Of a DNA stretch of 64,000 nt, positions 28,875 through 37,420 are shown piece by piece. The first letter of the stretch is position 1. The number at the start of each line of letters is the position of its first letter. The DNA lies in contig QQSK01000003.1 of the NCBI GenBank assembly GCA_003602415.1, positions 137,369 through 201,368 of the forward strand. Direction: 5' to 3'. The notes under the pieces were generated by a model. It was not told the origin of the DNA. It did no database searches and saw only the letters and a list, made by a program, of their open reading frames with translations. This DNA comes from Candidatus Poseidoniales archaeon. Lineage in GTDB: Archaea > Thermoplasmatota > Poseidoniia > Poseidoniales > Poseidoniaceae. Made by a program: the position numbers and the translations under genes.

Positions 28875-30032
28875 ATGGCCACAACTCTCGATGCCGAGAA
28901 TTTGTTGTGGGCCATCGGTATTTTGGCGCTTCCCGTCATACTGGCTTTACCTGCTAAATTACTCTATCAAACTGTAATTTTGGGAGTTGGTCCTGCGGAG
29001 CGAACATACAGGGCTACCGTGCAAAGAATCATTGATGCCGGGATGCAAGTTGAACAATTTCGAGGAGTTTTGGATGATGAAGCAAGGAAGTTAGGAATCA
29101 AGCCTAGCCGTGCTAAATTAAACGAAACCGACATTCTCTATCCACTTACAATCACTCACTTTCTACTTACACCAATGATATTCATCCTACCAGTTGTAGC
29201 AATAATTTCACTGCCAATAATCATTCTTGGAATACCTGTATTGTACCTACTTGAAATTGTGATAATTAGGAGACGTGGTTTGATTAACGCCATCAAATTA
29301 CTTGAAACATGGTTTGGAAAACAAATTATTCACATACCAAATGCTGGTAATGATCATTTCAGTAATGATGCTAAAGTTCTGGAAGCTTCAAACATTGCAG
29401 TTCATTTCCATAAAGTTCCGAGAGTTGTTTTCCTGGGATTATTTTCATGGCTGATTATCCATTGGACTTTACGATTGGATTCAATTATTCTTGAGTTCAC
29501 AATTTCTGGGTTGTTTTACATCTTACTGCTCAGTATAGTAGGTATTGTTGCAACCGCATTAGAATCCAATTTGGTGTTGGTCGACCCTGCACGTGGCCGT
29601 ATTATTCCGATTGCAGACTGGCTGGATTCAATGCTTACACCGATTGTTGGTGTGGGATTGCTATTCTTGTTGGGTCGAGATTTGATGGCTGAAGCCAGAG
29701 ATGGAGGAAATACAATTCTTTTCTCTGCCACTGTTTTGATGGTTCTTTATGTTGCAACAGCAGTCGGAGTAACCTTCCAATGGGGATATGCTTGGTGGCG
29801 TGGTAAGACCATTAGGAAGAAATTCGAATTACAAGCGATTGACAAACTGAACCCTCAATCCTACGATTTGACACGTAGTAGAGGACGAATACTTCTCAAT
29901 GTGCGCTGCCCGATGGCTGAAAGAATTGAGAACAGTATTGGTCCAGGAACCACTCTTTCATTCACCGATTTGGATAATCTTCCATCTGCTCATGAAAATG
30001 TACTCAAGAGCCCAGAAAATCCATTGGATTAG
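28875..30032 (+). CDS. Hypothetical polytopic membrane protein
   Basis: Unrecognised protein of ~385 residues with about six to seven hydrophobic segments. They lie at the N-terminus (LLWAIGILALPVILALPAKLL), around residues 105-150, and in a C-terminal block around residues 190-310. A charged loop (about residues 45-100) and a final ~75-residue soluble tail are probably cytoplasmic. I chose the ATG at 28875; the ATG at 28839 adds a poor extension and lies in the divergent promoter region. The stop overlaps the convergent metallo-beta-lactamase gene by four bases. No transporter signature is visible. Confidence 0.7.
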   Translation: MATTLDAENLLWAIGILALPVILALPAKLLYQTVILGVGPAERTYRATVQRIIDAGMQVEQFRGVLDDEARKLGIKPSRAKLNETDILYPLTITHFLLTPMIFILPVVAIISLPIIILGIPVLYLLEIVIIRRRGLINAIKLLETWFGKQIIHIPNAGNDHFSNDAKVLEASNIAVHFHKVPRVVFLGLFSWLIIHWTLRLDSIILEFTISGLFYILLLSIVGIVATALESNLVLVDPARGRIIPIADWLDSMLTPIVGVGLLFLLGRDLMAEARDGGNTILFSATVLMVLYVATAVGVTFQWGYAWWRGKTIRKKFELQAIDKLNPQSYDLTRSRGRILLNVRCPMAERIENSIGPGTTLSFTDLDNLPSAHENVLKSPENPLD

Positions 30033-30739
30033 TTAATCCAAGGAATATCTTCTGGTATTTCAGCAAAAATATTTGCAGGAAGAGCAGTCTTGATTTTGGA
30101 AACATATCCAAGATTTGCAGAAGTTGTTTCTTGCCATGTTGCATATTCTTCAAAAGTTTCCATTTTCAGTACCAAATTGTTTTCTCGGTTCCATCCTAGA
30201 CTTTGCATTTCAGTCCCAGGTGGGTCATGTCCAGTACATACCAGTACATTTCCAGAGAATCTTTCTAGAACATCAAGAGCTTGCCAATGCATGTGTGTTC
30301 TCCCACTAGGAAGGTCATCTCGACCAACTCCACCGTCACCGGTGAACAAGAAATCGCCTGTGAAAATGTATTCACCGCATTCGATAATCATTGAATCACC
30401 TGTGTGCCCTGGTGCATGGTGGAAATGAAAATCAATCTCCCCCATTGACACAGTAGAATCTTCATCGACGTAGATGCTTACACCTAAGGAAGGGGTATCG
30501 TTCCACATGACATATTCACAATTTGTCATTTCAACAAGTTTGAAGCAACCAGTGATATGATCTGCATGAGTGTGAGTGGCCATAGCATATTCCAAACTCA
30601 ATCCTTGTTCCTCAATCAATGATAGATAGTCTCCAAGGTTATCCCATACGGGGTCGATAAGAGTCGCTTTGTTGGTCGAATCACATACCACAAGATATGT
30701 CATCGCCCACATTTCCTCATTGAGTTGCTCGACTCGCAT
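30029..30739 (-). CDS. Metallo-beta-lactamase fold hydrolase, ETHE1 / persulfide dioxygenase-like
   Basis: The metal motif THTHADH is complete (residues 55-61), followed by HHAPGHTGDS, FTGDFLFTGDGGVGRDDLPSG and VCTGHDPPG. The pattern of GD-x-L-x-x-x-x-x-GRDD and the final GHD matches the ETHE1/sulfur dioxygenase and related hydrolase branch better than classical glyoxalase II, so it may oxidise glutathione- or protein-persulfide. The 236-residue length is normal. No rhodanese domain is fused. Sulfur chemistry also appears in the sufS-like gene at 47.6 kb, though the two are not linked. Confidence 0.8.
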   Translation of the reverse strand: MRVEQLNEEMWAMTYLVVCDSTNKATLIDPVWDNLGDYLSLIEEQGLSLEYAMATHTHADHITGCFKLVEMTNCEYVMWNDTPSLGVSIYVDEDSTVSMGEIDFHFHHAPGHTGDSMIIECGEYIFTGDFLFTGDGGVGRDDLPSGRTHMHWQALDVLERFSGNVLVCTGHDPPGTEMQSLGWNRENNLVLKMETFEEYATWQETTSANLGYVSKIKTALPANIFAEIPEDIPWIN

Positions 30740-30758
30740 GAAGGGCGCTAAGGCGGGC

Positions 30759-30766
30759 TATACTTC
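30759..30766 (+). promoter_or_regulatory. TATA-like box upstream of rmuC
   Basis: CTATACTT lies 58-65 bases before the rmuC ATG. A start of transcription would be expected near 30788, just before the palindrome at 30792-30805. The gap also serves the divergent metallo-beta-lactamase gene. Confidence 0.35.
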
Positions 30767-30791
30767 AATGGTTCACATTGCTGGAATGAAT

Positions 30792-30805
30792 GGGTTCAAG
30801 AACCC
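30792..30805. other. Palindrome GGGTTC-AA-GAACCC in rmuC leader
   Basis: A perfect 6-2-6 dyad 18 bases upstream of the rmuC ATG. It can act as a DNA operator or form a 5-bp RNA hairpin with a CAAG loop. Nothing shows which. Confidence 0.45.
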
Positions 30806-30823
30806 CTGCCCTAAAGTCTGACC

Positions 30824-32023
30824 ATGAGCACCGTAGAGATTCTAGTTTTGGGCATTCTGTTCGTGATTGTAATTGGATTTCAAATAACAATTTTCAAGAG
30901 ATTGAAGCCAGAAGAAATCGAGGATACATCGATTGATTACAACAATCAGTTTAGTGAAATTGCTAGTAGTGCACTCAGTAAAAACAATGAGCAATTCCTG
31001 CAATTGGCTGATGAAAGATTCAAGCGCCAGCAAAGTAATGCGTCTAATGAACTTGAATCGAGAAAGAAGGAAATCGAAACACTCATCCAGCCTCTTTCAG
31101 AACAGATAAAGAAATTGGAAGATGAAAATAAATTGATGGAAAAGGCAAGGTATGAAGCATATGGAGACTTGAAAAATCATGTCACTCAAATGATTCAAGG
31201 TGCTGAAAAATTAGGAATGCAGGCCAGTAACCTAACTACTGCATTAACAAAAAGCGCAAATGTTCGTGGGAACTGGGGTGAGGTCAGTTTAGACAACATT
31301 CTAGAAATGTCAGGTTTGAGAAAAGGTATTGATTATGTCGAGCAAGCAACTCAAAGCGACGGAAAGAGACCTGATTTCATCATCAACATTCCTGGCGGTG
31401 GAAAGGTCCCAATCGATGCAAAGGCAACTGGAAAGAAGTTCTTGGAATCCATTGAGGAAGCAGATGATGTCACCCGTATTGAGTTGCTGAAAGAGCACGC
31501 TGCTGCTATGAAAGGACGAGTAAATGAGCTGAAATCTAAAGGATACCGAGATTCGGTGGACGGAGATGTAGAGGTTGTGGTGATGTTCGTACCTTCAGAA
31601 TCACTGTTGGCGATCACATTCGACTTTGAAAGAGACCTTCATGAATTTGCAATGAAGAATGGTATATTGATTGCATCTCCTGTTTCCATACTAGCATTGC
31701 TGCGTACTATTGCATTCCAATGGAGACAAGTGGAACAAGCAGAAAATACTCGAGAAGCTGTTGAGATATGCCGAGAATTATACAAGCGATTCGCAGTTTG
31801 GTCTGAACACTACAAGAAAGTTGGAGACAATTTGAGTAAGGCAATAGACACATTCAACAAATCAGTTGGCTCCTATCAACAGAAAATCAATCCTCAAGTG
31901 CGTAAACTAAACGATATCAGATTGAATGAAGATTTACAAAAACAAATAGTTGAACCATCCACTATCGATACCGATACCAGAGCCCTTCCCGAACCCGAGG
32001 ATTACAACGATAGTGAAGAGTAA
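30824..32023 (+). CDS. rmuC: RmuC-family protein (DNA recombination-related, nuclease-like)
   Basis: An N-terminal membrane helix (residues ~3-24) is followed by a coiled coil (about residues 45-130) and the RmuC core with NWGEVSLDNILEMSGLRKG, PDFIINIPGGGKVPIDAKA and SPVSILALLRTIAFQWRQ. RmuC is a bacterial family with a PD-(D/E)xK-like core (here D...PIDAKA), linked to limiting inverted-repeat rearrangements. In bacteria it is anchored by the same single helix. Presence in an archaeon suggests old transfer. It runs into the Nudix gene after 11 bases. A palindrome sits in its leader. Confidence 0.9.
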   Translation: MSTVEILVLGILFVIVIGFQITIFKRLKPEEIEDTSIDYNNQFSEIASSALSKNNEQFLQLADERFKRQQSNASNELESRKKEIETLIQPLSEQIKKLEDENKLMEKARYEAYGDLKNHVTQMIQGAEKLGMQASNLTTALTKSANVRGNWGEVSLDNILEMSGLRKGIDYVEQATQSDGKRPDFIINIPGGGKVPIDAKATGKKFLESIEEADDVTRIELLKEHAAAMKGRVNELKSKGYRDSVDGDVEVVVMFVPSESLLAITFDFERDLHEFAMKNGILIASPVSILALLRTIAFQWRQVEQAENTREAVEICRELYKRFAVWSEHYKKVGDNLSKAIDTFNKSVGSYQQKINPQVRKLNDIRLNEDLQKQIVEPSTIDTDTRALPEPEDYNDSEE

Positions 32024-32034
32024 AGACTCAACAC

Positions 32035-32775
32035 ATGAAGTTAAACAATCGGATGATTACAGATACAAACATGGAGCACCCCAACTCTGTCGTATATCTT
32101 GAGCATGACGGCAAGGTGCTACTAGTTGATGAAGAAGGAAAGGGGCCTAATATCCCAACAAAAAACAATGTTGGAAGCACCAAATTCAGATTCCCAACAC
32201 CACAAGAAGTTGAGCAATTTGGATTCGGTTGGGAAATCAAAAACAGATTCAACATTCTTGGTCATGAAGTGATCAAGGCTCACCCTGATATTGAATGGCC
32301 AAGTGATTGGGCATGGAAAGATGACTGTATCAGTGATGATGCAGTACATCCTATTGCAAGAGAATCGATTTATCGCTCAATACATCGTCTAGTATCCAAA
32401 GTCATGATATTGAATAATGAAGGAAAGGTACTGATGGGCAAAATTGAGAGAGGTCATTTCGTCGGACATTGGACATTACCTGGAGGCTACATGGACCATG
32501 ACGAGCACCCAGCAGTAGGTTGTGTAAGGGAAACTCTTGAGGAAATGGGAATCAATATCAACCTCAATGATGAAACTCCCATAGTAACTCAAAGAATTTT
32601 CAGCCGAGAAGGTATTTCTTTCGTATCATTCACTTACCAAGCCGATTGGAATGGTGATGATTCAGAAATAATGCTCAAGGAAAATGAAATTTCTGATTAT
32701 GCTTGGCTAGAACCTAGTGAAGCAGTCTCACGTGCAGTATCTGGGTTTGATGTTGAAGCACTCAAACGCCTATGA
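32035..32775 (+). CDS. Nudix hydrolase with N-terminal extension
   Basis: The Nudix box is complete at residues 151-173 (GYMDHDEHPAVGCVRETLEE, then MGI), fitting G-x5-E-x7-RE-x2-EE-x-G. These enzymes cleave nucleoside diphosphates linked to another moiety. About 110 residues precede the Nudix fold and resemble a second, degenerate domain (VVYLEHDGKVLLVDEEGKG has the look of a Nudix first strand, with no box after it). This could be a dimerisation or substrate-selecting domain. It shares a transcript with rmuC, so a housecleaning role next to DNA maintenance is plausible. The stop overlaps convergent alaS by 14 bases. Confidence 0.9.
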   Translation: MKLNNRMITDTNMEHPNSVVYLEHDGKVLLVDEEGKGPNIPTKNNVGSTKFRFPTPQEVEQFGFGWEIKNRFNILGHEVIKAHPDIEWPSDWAWKDDCISDDAVHPIARESIYRSIHRLVSKVMILNNEGKVLMGKIERGHFVGHWTLPGGYMDHDEHPAVGCVRETLEEMGININLNDETPIVTQRIFSREGISFVSFTYQADWNGDDSEIMLKENEISDYAWLEPSEAVSRAVSGFDVEALKRL

Positions 32776-35611
32776 GTTCCTTAGCAGCATCCAAAGCTGC
32801 GGGCAAACCATCAGGATTCGAGCCGCCTCCTTGTGCGAAAGTCGGTCTTCCACCGCCTCCACCACTGATATGAGAAGAGATTGAGCGTAAGATATCAACC
32901 GCATTGAATTTCTCACTTGCAGGTGAATTCTCTGTTGTGGCAACCATCAATTTTCCACCGCCCTCACGACTACCCAAAATCGCTAATGTAGGCTTCGAGT
33001 TATCCAAGGTTAGTTCTTTCAGCATCTTTGTCATCTGTTTTAGGTCGCCATCAACTTCCATGATAACAACTCGAACTCCATCGACTTCTGCCATGTCATC
33101 TCCGCCACCACTAGTTCGTAGTCGAACAATTTCTGCTTCCAAAGATTCGATTCTCTTACGCTGTTCCTTCCACTCGTTGAAGAAACGGCTTGCAGCGGAA
33201 GGAAGTTCATCTACAGGGACTTGGAAAACTCCTGATGCATCACGAAGAATTGCTTCTTGGCCACGAGCATATTCCATCGCAGCCTGACCTGCGACAATAT
33301 GCAATCTCTCGACTCCATCTTGAACGGCGTTTGAACGCACAATACGGATTTGACCAATTCTTCCAGGCTCATCATGATGAGTTCCACCACATGCTTGTAT
33401 GTCGTGGTCTGCAATTCTTAGAATACGGATATCACTTCCTTTTGGGGCACCGCCCTGATACAAATCGAACCCAAATTTACGGTCGGCATCTTTCCTGTCC
33501 AGAGTCATCTTTTCTGTTCTAGAGACATTTTGAACAACCTCATTTGCCAACGCTTCAATAGCATCTAAATCCGACCTTGTGAGACGCTTGTGATGAGTAA
33601 TATCTAAGCGAGCAGATTCTACAGATTTGTTTGCACCTGCTTGATAGATATGGGGCCCTAGCAATCTCCTTGCTGCTCCGCCTACAATGTGGACTGCAGT
33701 GTGATGATCCATCAATTGTCGTCTTCGAGCCCAATCGATTTCTCCATGCACTAAGTCTCCCACTTCAAATGGACCAGTAGATAGATGAACAATTAATTCG
33801 CCAACTTTCCTTGTATCCATAATGGAATGAGATGCTGAATCGCAACTTAGATTTCCAAAGTCGCCTTCCTGTCCTCCTCCCTCTGGATAGAAACATGAAC
33901 GGTCAAGGATTATTCCGTGAGTGGCACCTTCTGGAACCTCGTCATCAATCAACTGAATACTAGCCAACACACTGGCCTCGAAATTTTGTTGAGATACATC
34001 TTCGTAATACAACGGAACTGTAGCCGGCAAATCAGGAACTTCAGCAAGCAATGGCTTAGCAGATACCGCCTTTGCAGCTGATTTAGCCATAGCAGCATGC
34101 CTTTCAGCCATTTCGGCATTGAAACCTGTTCGCAAAGTCAGCATTGACCAACCCAAATCATTTGCAATGTTGATTGCTAAATCTGGCGCTATACCATGAC
34201 TATCATTTATTGTGAACAGTATATCATCTGGCAACTCAGAAGCATCTTTAGCGATATCCTTGATTGCAGTTTTTACAACTTGATTGCCTTTTCTTAGCAT
34301 CTCGTCATAGCGTTCTTCCTCGCCACGTAAGATGGTTAGAAGGCCATCTTGAGTCTGCTTCATTCTCTCCGCTGAATAATTGACTTCCAAATGATGAGTA
34401 GCCAAATCTGATAGTGACACATCAAGTTGAAGTTCATCACGCATACGAAGGACTCTTCTGGCTATCATTCTCGCTAAATAACCAGCCTTGGAATTGGAAG
34501 GAACAAGACCATCTCCTAGCATGTTTGCCAATGCATGCATGTGGTCAGGAATTGCATATATTTTCGAAAGAGGTTCGGTGATGGAAGCAAATAAATCAGA
34601 ATCGATAGAGTGTCCTCTCTCTGATAACTTTGTCAAGAATAACTCCCTCATTCTATCTCCATCACTACCAGCTTCTATGTTCATGATTCCAAATAATCGG
34701 CTCATTTCACCCAATAAGGAATCCAATTCCGATTGACTCATATCAAACATTTCTGCTGAAAAACCAACTTGCTGTTTCAACCATGCAACACTTTCTGGAT
34801 AAATGGCTTCGTAAATGGTAGGAGTACCAGCAGCTGCCCAACAAAAGCGCTCTAGCCCGTATCCAGTATCGATAATTTGTAGAGGCATTTCAGAATACTT
34901 GATGCCTTTGATTTCAACATCTCCAGTTTCGCTTTCCTCAAGGTTCATGAAAACAAGAGTTGCAAGTTCTAGACCTCCAACAATAACCTCAACTGCAGGA
35001 CCAGCATTACCGCCTCCCGACCAAGGATTCTCAACATAGGTTACCTCTTTGGGATCTATTCCAAATGTTTCACAAAGTAAGTCGTGACAGTGCTTAACAC
35101 ACTCTTCCATCCAATAGAACATCTTTCCTTCATCTGGTCGATTGAAAACGTGGTGAGCCATCATTTCGAATGTGGTCAGGTGTCTACCTGAACGGCCAAC
35201 TGCATCAACATCGTTTAGACGAATACATGGTTGAGATATCGCCAATGGATTGGCAGGAGGGTCTACGGCCCCAGAGGTTACATGAGGCTGGAAATCAGCA
35301 ATACTTGCAATGGTGAGATGAATATCGTCTCTCCATCTTGCTAAAACAGGATATGGTTCGACTCTTGTGTGACCACGGTTTTCCAAAAAACTGATGAATG
35401 CTTCACGCATTCCATCTTTCAAATCTCTACCCAAATCGTCGAATCCACTGATAATTGGTGCACCGATGAATGTATACTCATCTTCTTCGGTGTCTCCGCA
35501 AGTATCTCTGTTGTCATCACAAGTCCAAAACCAGAGGTCCGTGACACGACATTGGCGACGCGTATACCCATTATCATGGAACACTTTGAGGTCGATAGGA
35601 GGTAGACCCAT
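32762..35611 (-). CDS. alaS: Alanyl-tRNA synthetase, archaeal type
   Basis: Class II synthetase for tRNA-Ala. The archaeal N-terminal segment is present (RRQCRVTDLWFWTCDDNRDTCGD), ahead of the class II core with MREAFISFLENRGHTRVEPYP and FEMMAHHVF. The editing domain shows the zinc-binding HHTAVH and CGGTHHDEPG. A C-terminal DHHA1-like domain ends in the glycine-rich GGGGGRPTFAQGGG. At 949 residues it is full length. The ribosome binding site AGGTGAT lies between the start codon and a TAC-core inverted repeat (35621-35635) and overlaps its arm by two bases. A TATA-like GGTATATT lies about 43 bases upstream of the ATG. Confidence 0.95.
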   Translation of the reverse strand: MGLPPIDLKVFHDNGYTRRQCRVTDLWFWTCDDNRDTCGDTEEDEYTFIGAPIISGFDDLGRDLKDGMREAFISFLENRGHTRVEPYPVLARWRDDIHLTIASIADFQPHVTSGAVDPPANPLAISQPCIRLNDVDAVGRSGRHLTTFEMMAHHVFNRPDEGKMFYWMEECVKHCHDLLCETFGIDPKEVTYVENPWSGGGNAGPAVEVIVGGLELATLVFMNLEESETGDVEIKGIKYSEMPLQIIDTGYGLERFCWAAAGTPTIYEAIYPESVAWLKQQVGFSAEMFDMSQSELDSLLGEMSRLFGIMNIEAGSDGDRMRELFLTKLSERGHSIDSDLFASITEPLSKIYAIPDHMHALANMLGDGLVPSNSKAGYLARMIARRVLRMRDELQLDVSLSDLATHHLEVNYSAERMKQTQDGLLTILRGEEERYDEMLRKGNQVVKTAIKDIAKDASELPDDILFTINDSHGIAPDLAINIANDLGWSMLTLRTGFNAEMAERHAAMAKSAAKAVSAKPLLAEVPDLPATVPLYYEDVSQQNFEASVLASIQLIDDEVPEGATHGIILDRSCFYPEGGGQEGDFGNLSCDSASHSIMDTRKVGELIVHLSTGPFEVGDLVHGEIDWARRRQLMDHHTAVHIVGGAARRLLGPHIYQAGANKSVESARLDITHHKRLTRSDLDAIEALANEVVQNVSRTEKMTLDRKDADRKFGFDLYQGGAPKGSDIRILRIADHDIQACGGTHHDEPGRIGQIRIVRSNAVQDGVERLHIVAGQAAMEYARGQEAILRDASGVFQVPVDELPSAASRFFNEWKEQRKRIESLEAEIVRLRTSGGGDDMAEVDGVRVVIMEVDGDLKQMTKMLKELTLDNSKPTLAILGSREGGGKLMVATTENSPASEKFNAVDILRSISSHISGGGGGRPTFAQGGGSNPDGLPAALDAAKELIGV

Positions 35612-35620
35612 TCACATCAC

Positions 35621-35635
35621 CTGCCCTACGGGCAG
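35621..35635 (-). other. Inverted repeat with TAC core (CTGCCC-TAC-GGGCAG) ahead of alaS
   Basis: A perfect 6-bp stem with a 3-base loop, 9 bases upstream of the alaS ATG. In alaS mRNA sense the loop reads GTA, and the 3' arm runs into the ribosome binding site (GGGCAG then GTGAT). It may sequester the site or lie over the transcription start. Confidence 0.6.
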
Positions 35636-35650
35636 AAAGTGGGGGGAGCC

Positions 35651-35658
35651 AATATACC
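35651..35658 (-). promoter_or_regulatory. TATA-like box for alaS
   Basis: On the minus strand the sequence is GGTATATT. Its centre is about 26 bases from the middle of the inverted repeat 35621-35635, the distance at which archaeal transcription would start. Confidence 0.4.
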
Positions 35659-35715
35659 TTCAAACCATCCCCATATGAGACAGAGAAATGAAGAGAAGGA
35701 AGTCCTCGCAGGTAC

Positions 35716-37131
35716 GTGGGCGAAGAAGAATGGCAGCGTCACCTCGAAGTCGAAGATGATGGATTGATGCGAATTCGCCGCCATGGTTCGATGAATGTTG
35801 ATGCTATGATTGTGTCAAGTCCTGAACACATGAGCAAGAGTAGTGATTCGAGATCAATTTCGCAACTAGTCAACATTGCATCTATGCCAGGAGTTGTTGG
35901 TGAAGCATGGGCCATGGCTGACTGGCATTTTGGTTATGGTTTCCCAATTGGAGGAGTTTTGGCCACCGATGTTGAATGGGGTGAACAAGGAGGTTCAATT
36001 TCTCCCGGAGGCGTTGGATTTGACATCAATTGTGGAGTACGAATGATCGCACTTGAATGCACAGTTGATGATATTCCGAACATTGACAAACTTGCAGGTA
36101 GACTGAATGGAAGAATTCCATCTGGAGGGTCTGGTAAAGGAGGATTGGACATCTCGAAGACAGACCTTGATGATATTATTCTGCGTGGCAGCAATGCCAT
36201 GGTTGACCTTGGCTTTGCCTATGATGAAGATTTGAAAAATATCGAGTCATTAGGGGCATTGGAGACTGATGAAGGAGTTTCCGAAAGGGCATTCAATAGA
36301 GGATTAAAGGCTCTGGGAACCTTAGGTTCTGGAAACCATTTCTTGGAATTGCAGACTGTTCAAACTATCGAAGATTCTAATCCTCACGGATTGTTTGAGG
36401 GACAAGTCGTTTGCATGATACACTCTGGAAGTAGAGGTCTAGGTCACCAAGTCTGTACAGACCACGTCCGAAATTTAGAGGATAAATATCGTAGCCGAAA
36501 TGGAATTTGGCACAACGAGGAGTGGGGCTTTGAAATACAGGACAGACAGTTAGCTGCTGCACCAATCCATAGCAGGGAAGGTCAATCTTACCTTGATGCC
36601 ATGAACGGTGCTGCAAACTATGCATTCGCTAATCGCAGTGCTCTTACTCACCGTCTGCGAAAAACGCTAGCAGCAGAAATGGATGTTGATACAAGATTAT
36701 TGTATGATGTCAGCCATAATATTGCAAAAATCGAAGAGCATCAAATTCACGGTAAAACTTGCACATGTGCAGTTCACAGAAAAGGTGCAACTAGAGCACT
36801 ACCAAATCAACCAGTTTTGGTACCGGGAGATATGGGTACAGGTTCATGGTTGCTTGAAGGAGTTGAAGGAAATAGAGCGTTTGCATCATCTTGCCACGGT
36901 GCAGGAAGAATACTATCCAGATCTCAGGCAAAGAAACAAATTGATGGTAAAGCCCTCAAGAAGGAACTTGAATCACGTGGGATTAGAGTTCATGCAAATA
37001 CTCCAAACATTATGTCTGAAGAGGCACCTGATGCCTACAAAGATGTTGATGAAGTAATCCAATTATCAAATGCAGCTGGATTAACTAAACCAATTGCAAG
37101 ATTATCTCCATTGGCTGTAATCAAAGGATGA
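35716..37131 (+). CDS. rtcB: RNA-splicing ligase RtcB
   Basis: GTP- and Mn-dependent ligase that seals tRNA exons and other 2',3'-cyclic-phosphate ends. The family set is complete: Asp69 (MADWHFGYG), Cys106 (GFDINCGVR), GSGNHFLE, IHSGSRGLGHQ, DVSHNIAK and the guanylylated His394 (SSCHGAGR). At 471 residues there is no intein. I use GTG at 35716 because an in-frame stop lies 25 bases upstream and the N-terminus aligns with archaeal RtcB from there. It stands divergently from alaS and ends one base before a small convergent gene. Confidence 0.95.
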   Translation: MGEEEWQRHLEVEDDGLMRIRRHGSMNVDAMIVSSPEHMSKSSDSRSISQLVNIASMPGVVGEAWAMADWHFGYGFPIGGVLATDVEWGEQGGSISPGGVGFDINCGVRMIALECTVDDIPNIDKLAGRLNGRIPSGGSGKGGLDISKTDLDDIILRGSNAMVDLGFAYDEDLKNIESLGALETDEGVSERAFNRGLKALGTLGSGNHFLELQTVQTIEDSNPHGLFEGQVVCMIHSGSRGLGHQVCTDHVRNLEDKYRSRNGIWHNEEWGFEIQDRQLAAAPIHSREGQSYLDAMNGAANYAFANRSALTHRLRKTLAAEMDVDTRLLYDVSHNIAKIEEHQIHGKTCTCAVHRKGATRALPNQPVLVPGDMGTGSWLLEGVEGNRAFASSCHGAGRILSRSQAKKQIDGKALKKELESRGIRVHANTPNIMSEEAPDAYKDVDEVIQLSNAAGLTKPIARLSPLAVIKG

Positions 37132-37311
37132 TTACATGCAATAGTCCATCTTTGGTTGACCATATGAAGGTGCAGCTCCGCTACTAACTCCATCTGGTTC
37201 TTCACATATTACTGAAAGAAGTGTATTTACCAATTCTTTCAAATCATCAACTTGTGTTTGTAATTCCCGGACCCTTGCTGCGGTATCCCGGCTTTCGCTT
37301 GTAGTATTCAT
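37132..37311 (-). CDS. Small coiled-coil protein, hypothetical
   Basis: A 59-residue protein whose centre is a heptad-like helix (ARVRELQTQVDDLKELVNTL) followed by a short polar, Gly/Pro-rich tail ending in Cys-Met. I chose the ATG at 37311 because a TATA-like GCCTATTTTGC lies ~45-55 bases upstream; another ATG at 37350 would add 13 residues. Its TAA lies directly against the rtcB stop. It is too short to assign, but the coiled coil and the promoter-like sequence suggest a real gene, perhaps an oligomerisation partner. Confidence 0.55.
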   Translation of the reverse strand: MNTTSESRDTAARVRELQTQVDDLKELVNTLLSVICEEPDGVSSGAAPSYGQPKMDYCM

Positions 37312-37353
37312 GCCAATCCCATCTAGAGAGACTTGCTCTCTAAATCTCAATCT

Positions 37354-37364
37354 GCAAAATAGGC
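37354..37364 (-). promoter_or_regulatory. TATA-like box for the small coiled-coil gene
   Basis: Minus-strand GCCTATTTTGC. It lies in the 109-base gap between the 2166-residue surface protein and the small gene. Confidence 0.35.
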
Positions 37365-37394
37365 TTTAATGGATTTCGGTAGAAACACATCACA

Positions 37395-37406
37395 AAACGC
37401 GCGTTT
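37395..37406. other. 12-bp palindrome AAACGCGCGTTT
   Basis: A perfect palindrome with two CGCG steps in the spacer between the giant surface-protein gene stop (37421) and the small coiled-coil gene. It could be a regulator site or part of a terminator, but no poly-T run follows closely. Confidence 0.35.
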
Positions 37407-37420
37407 GATTACCCCTGAAC

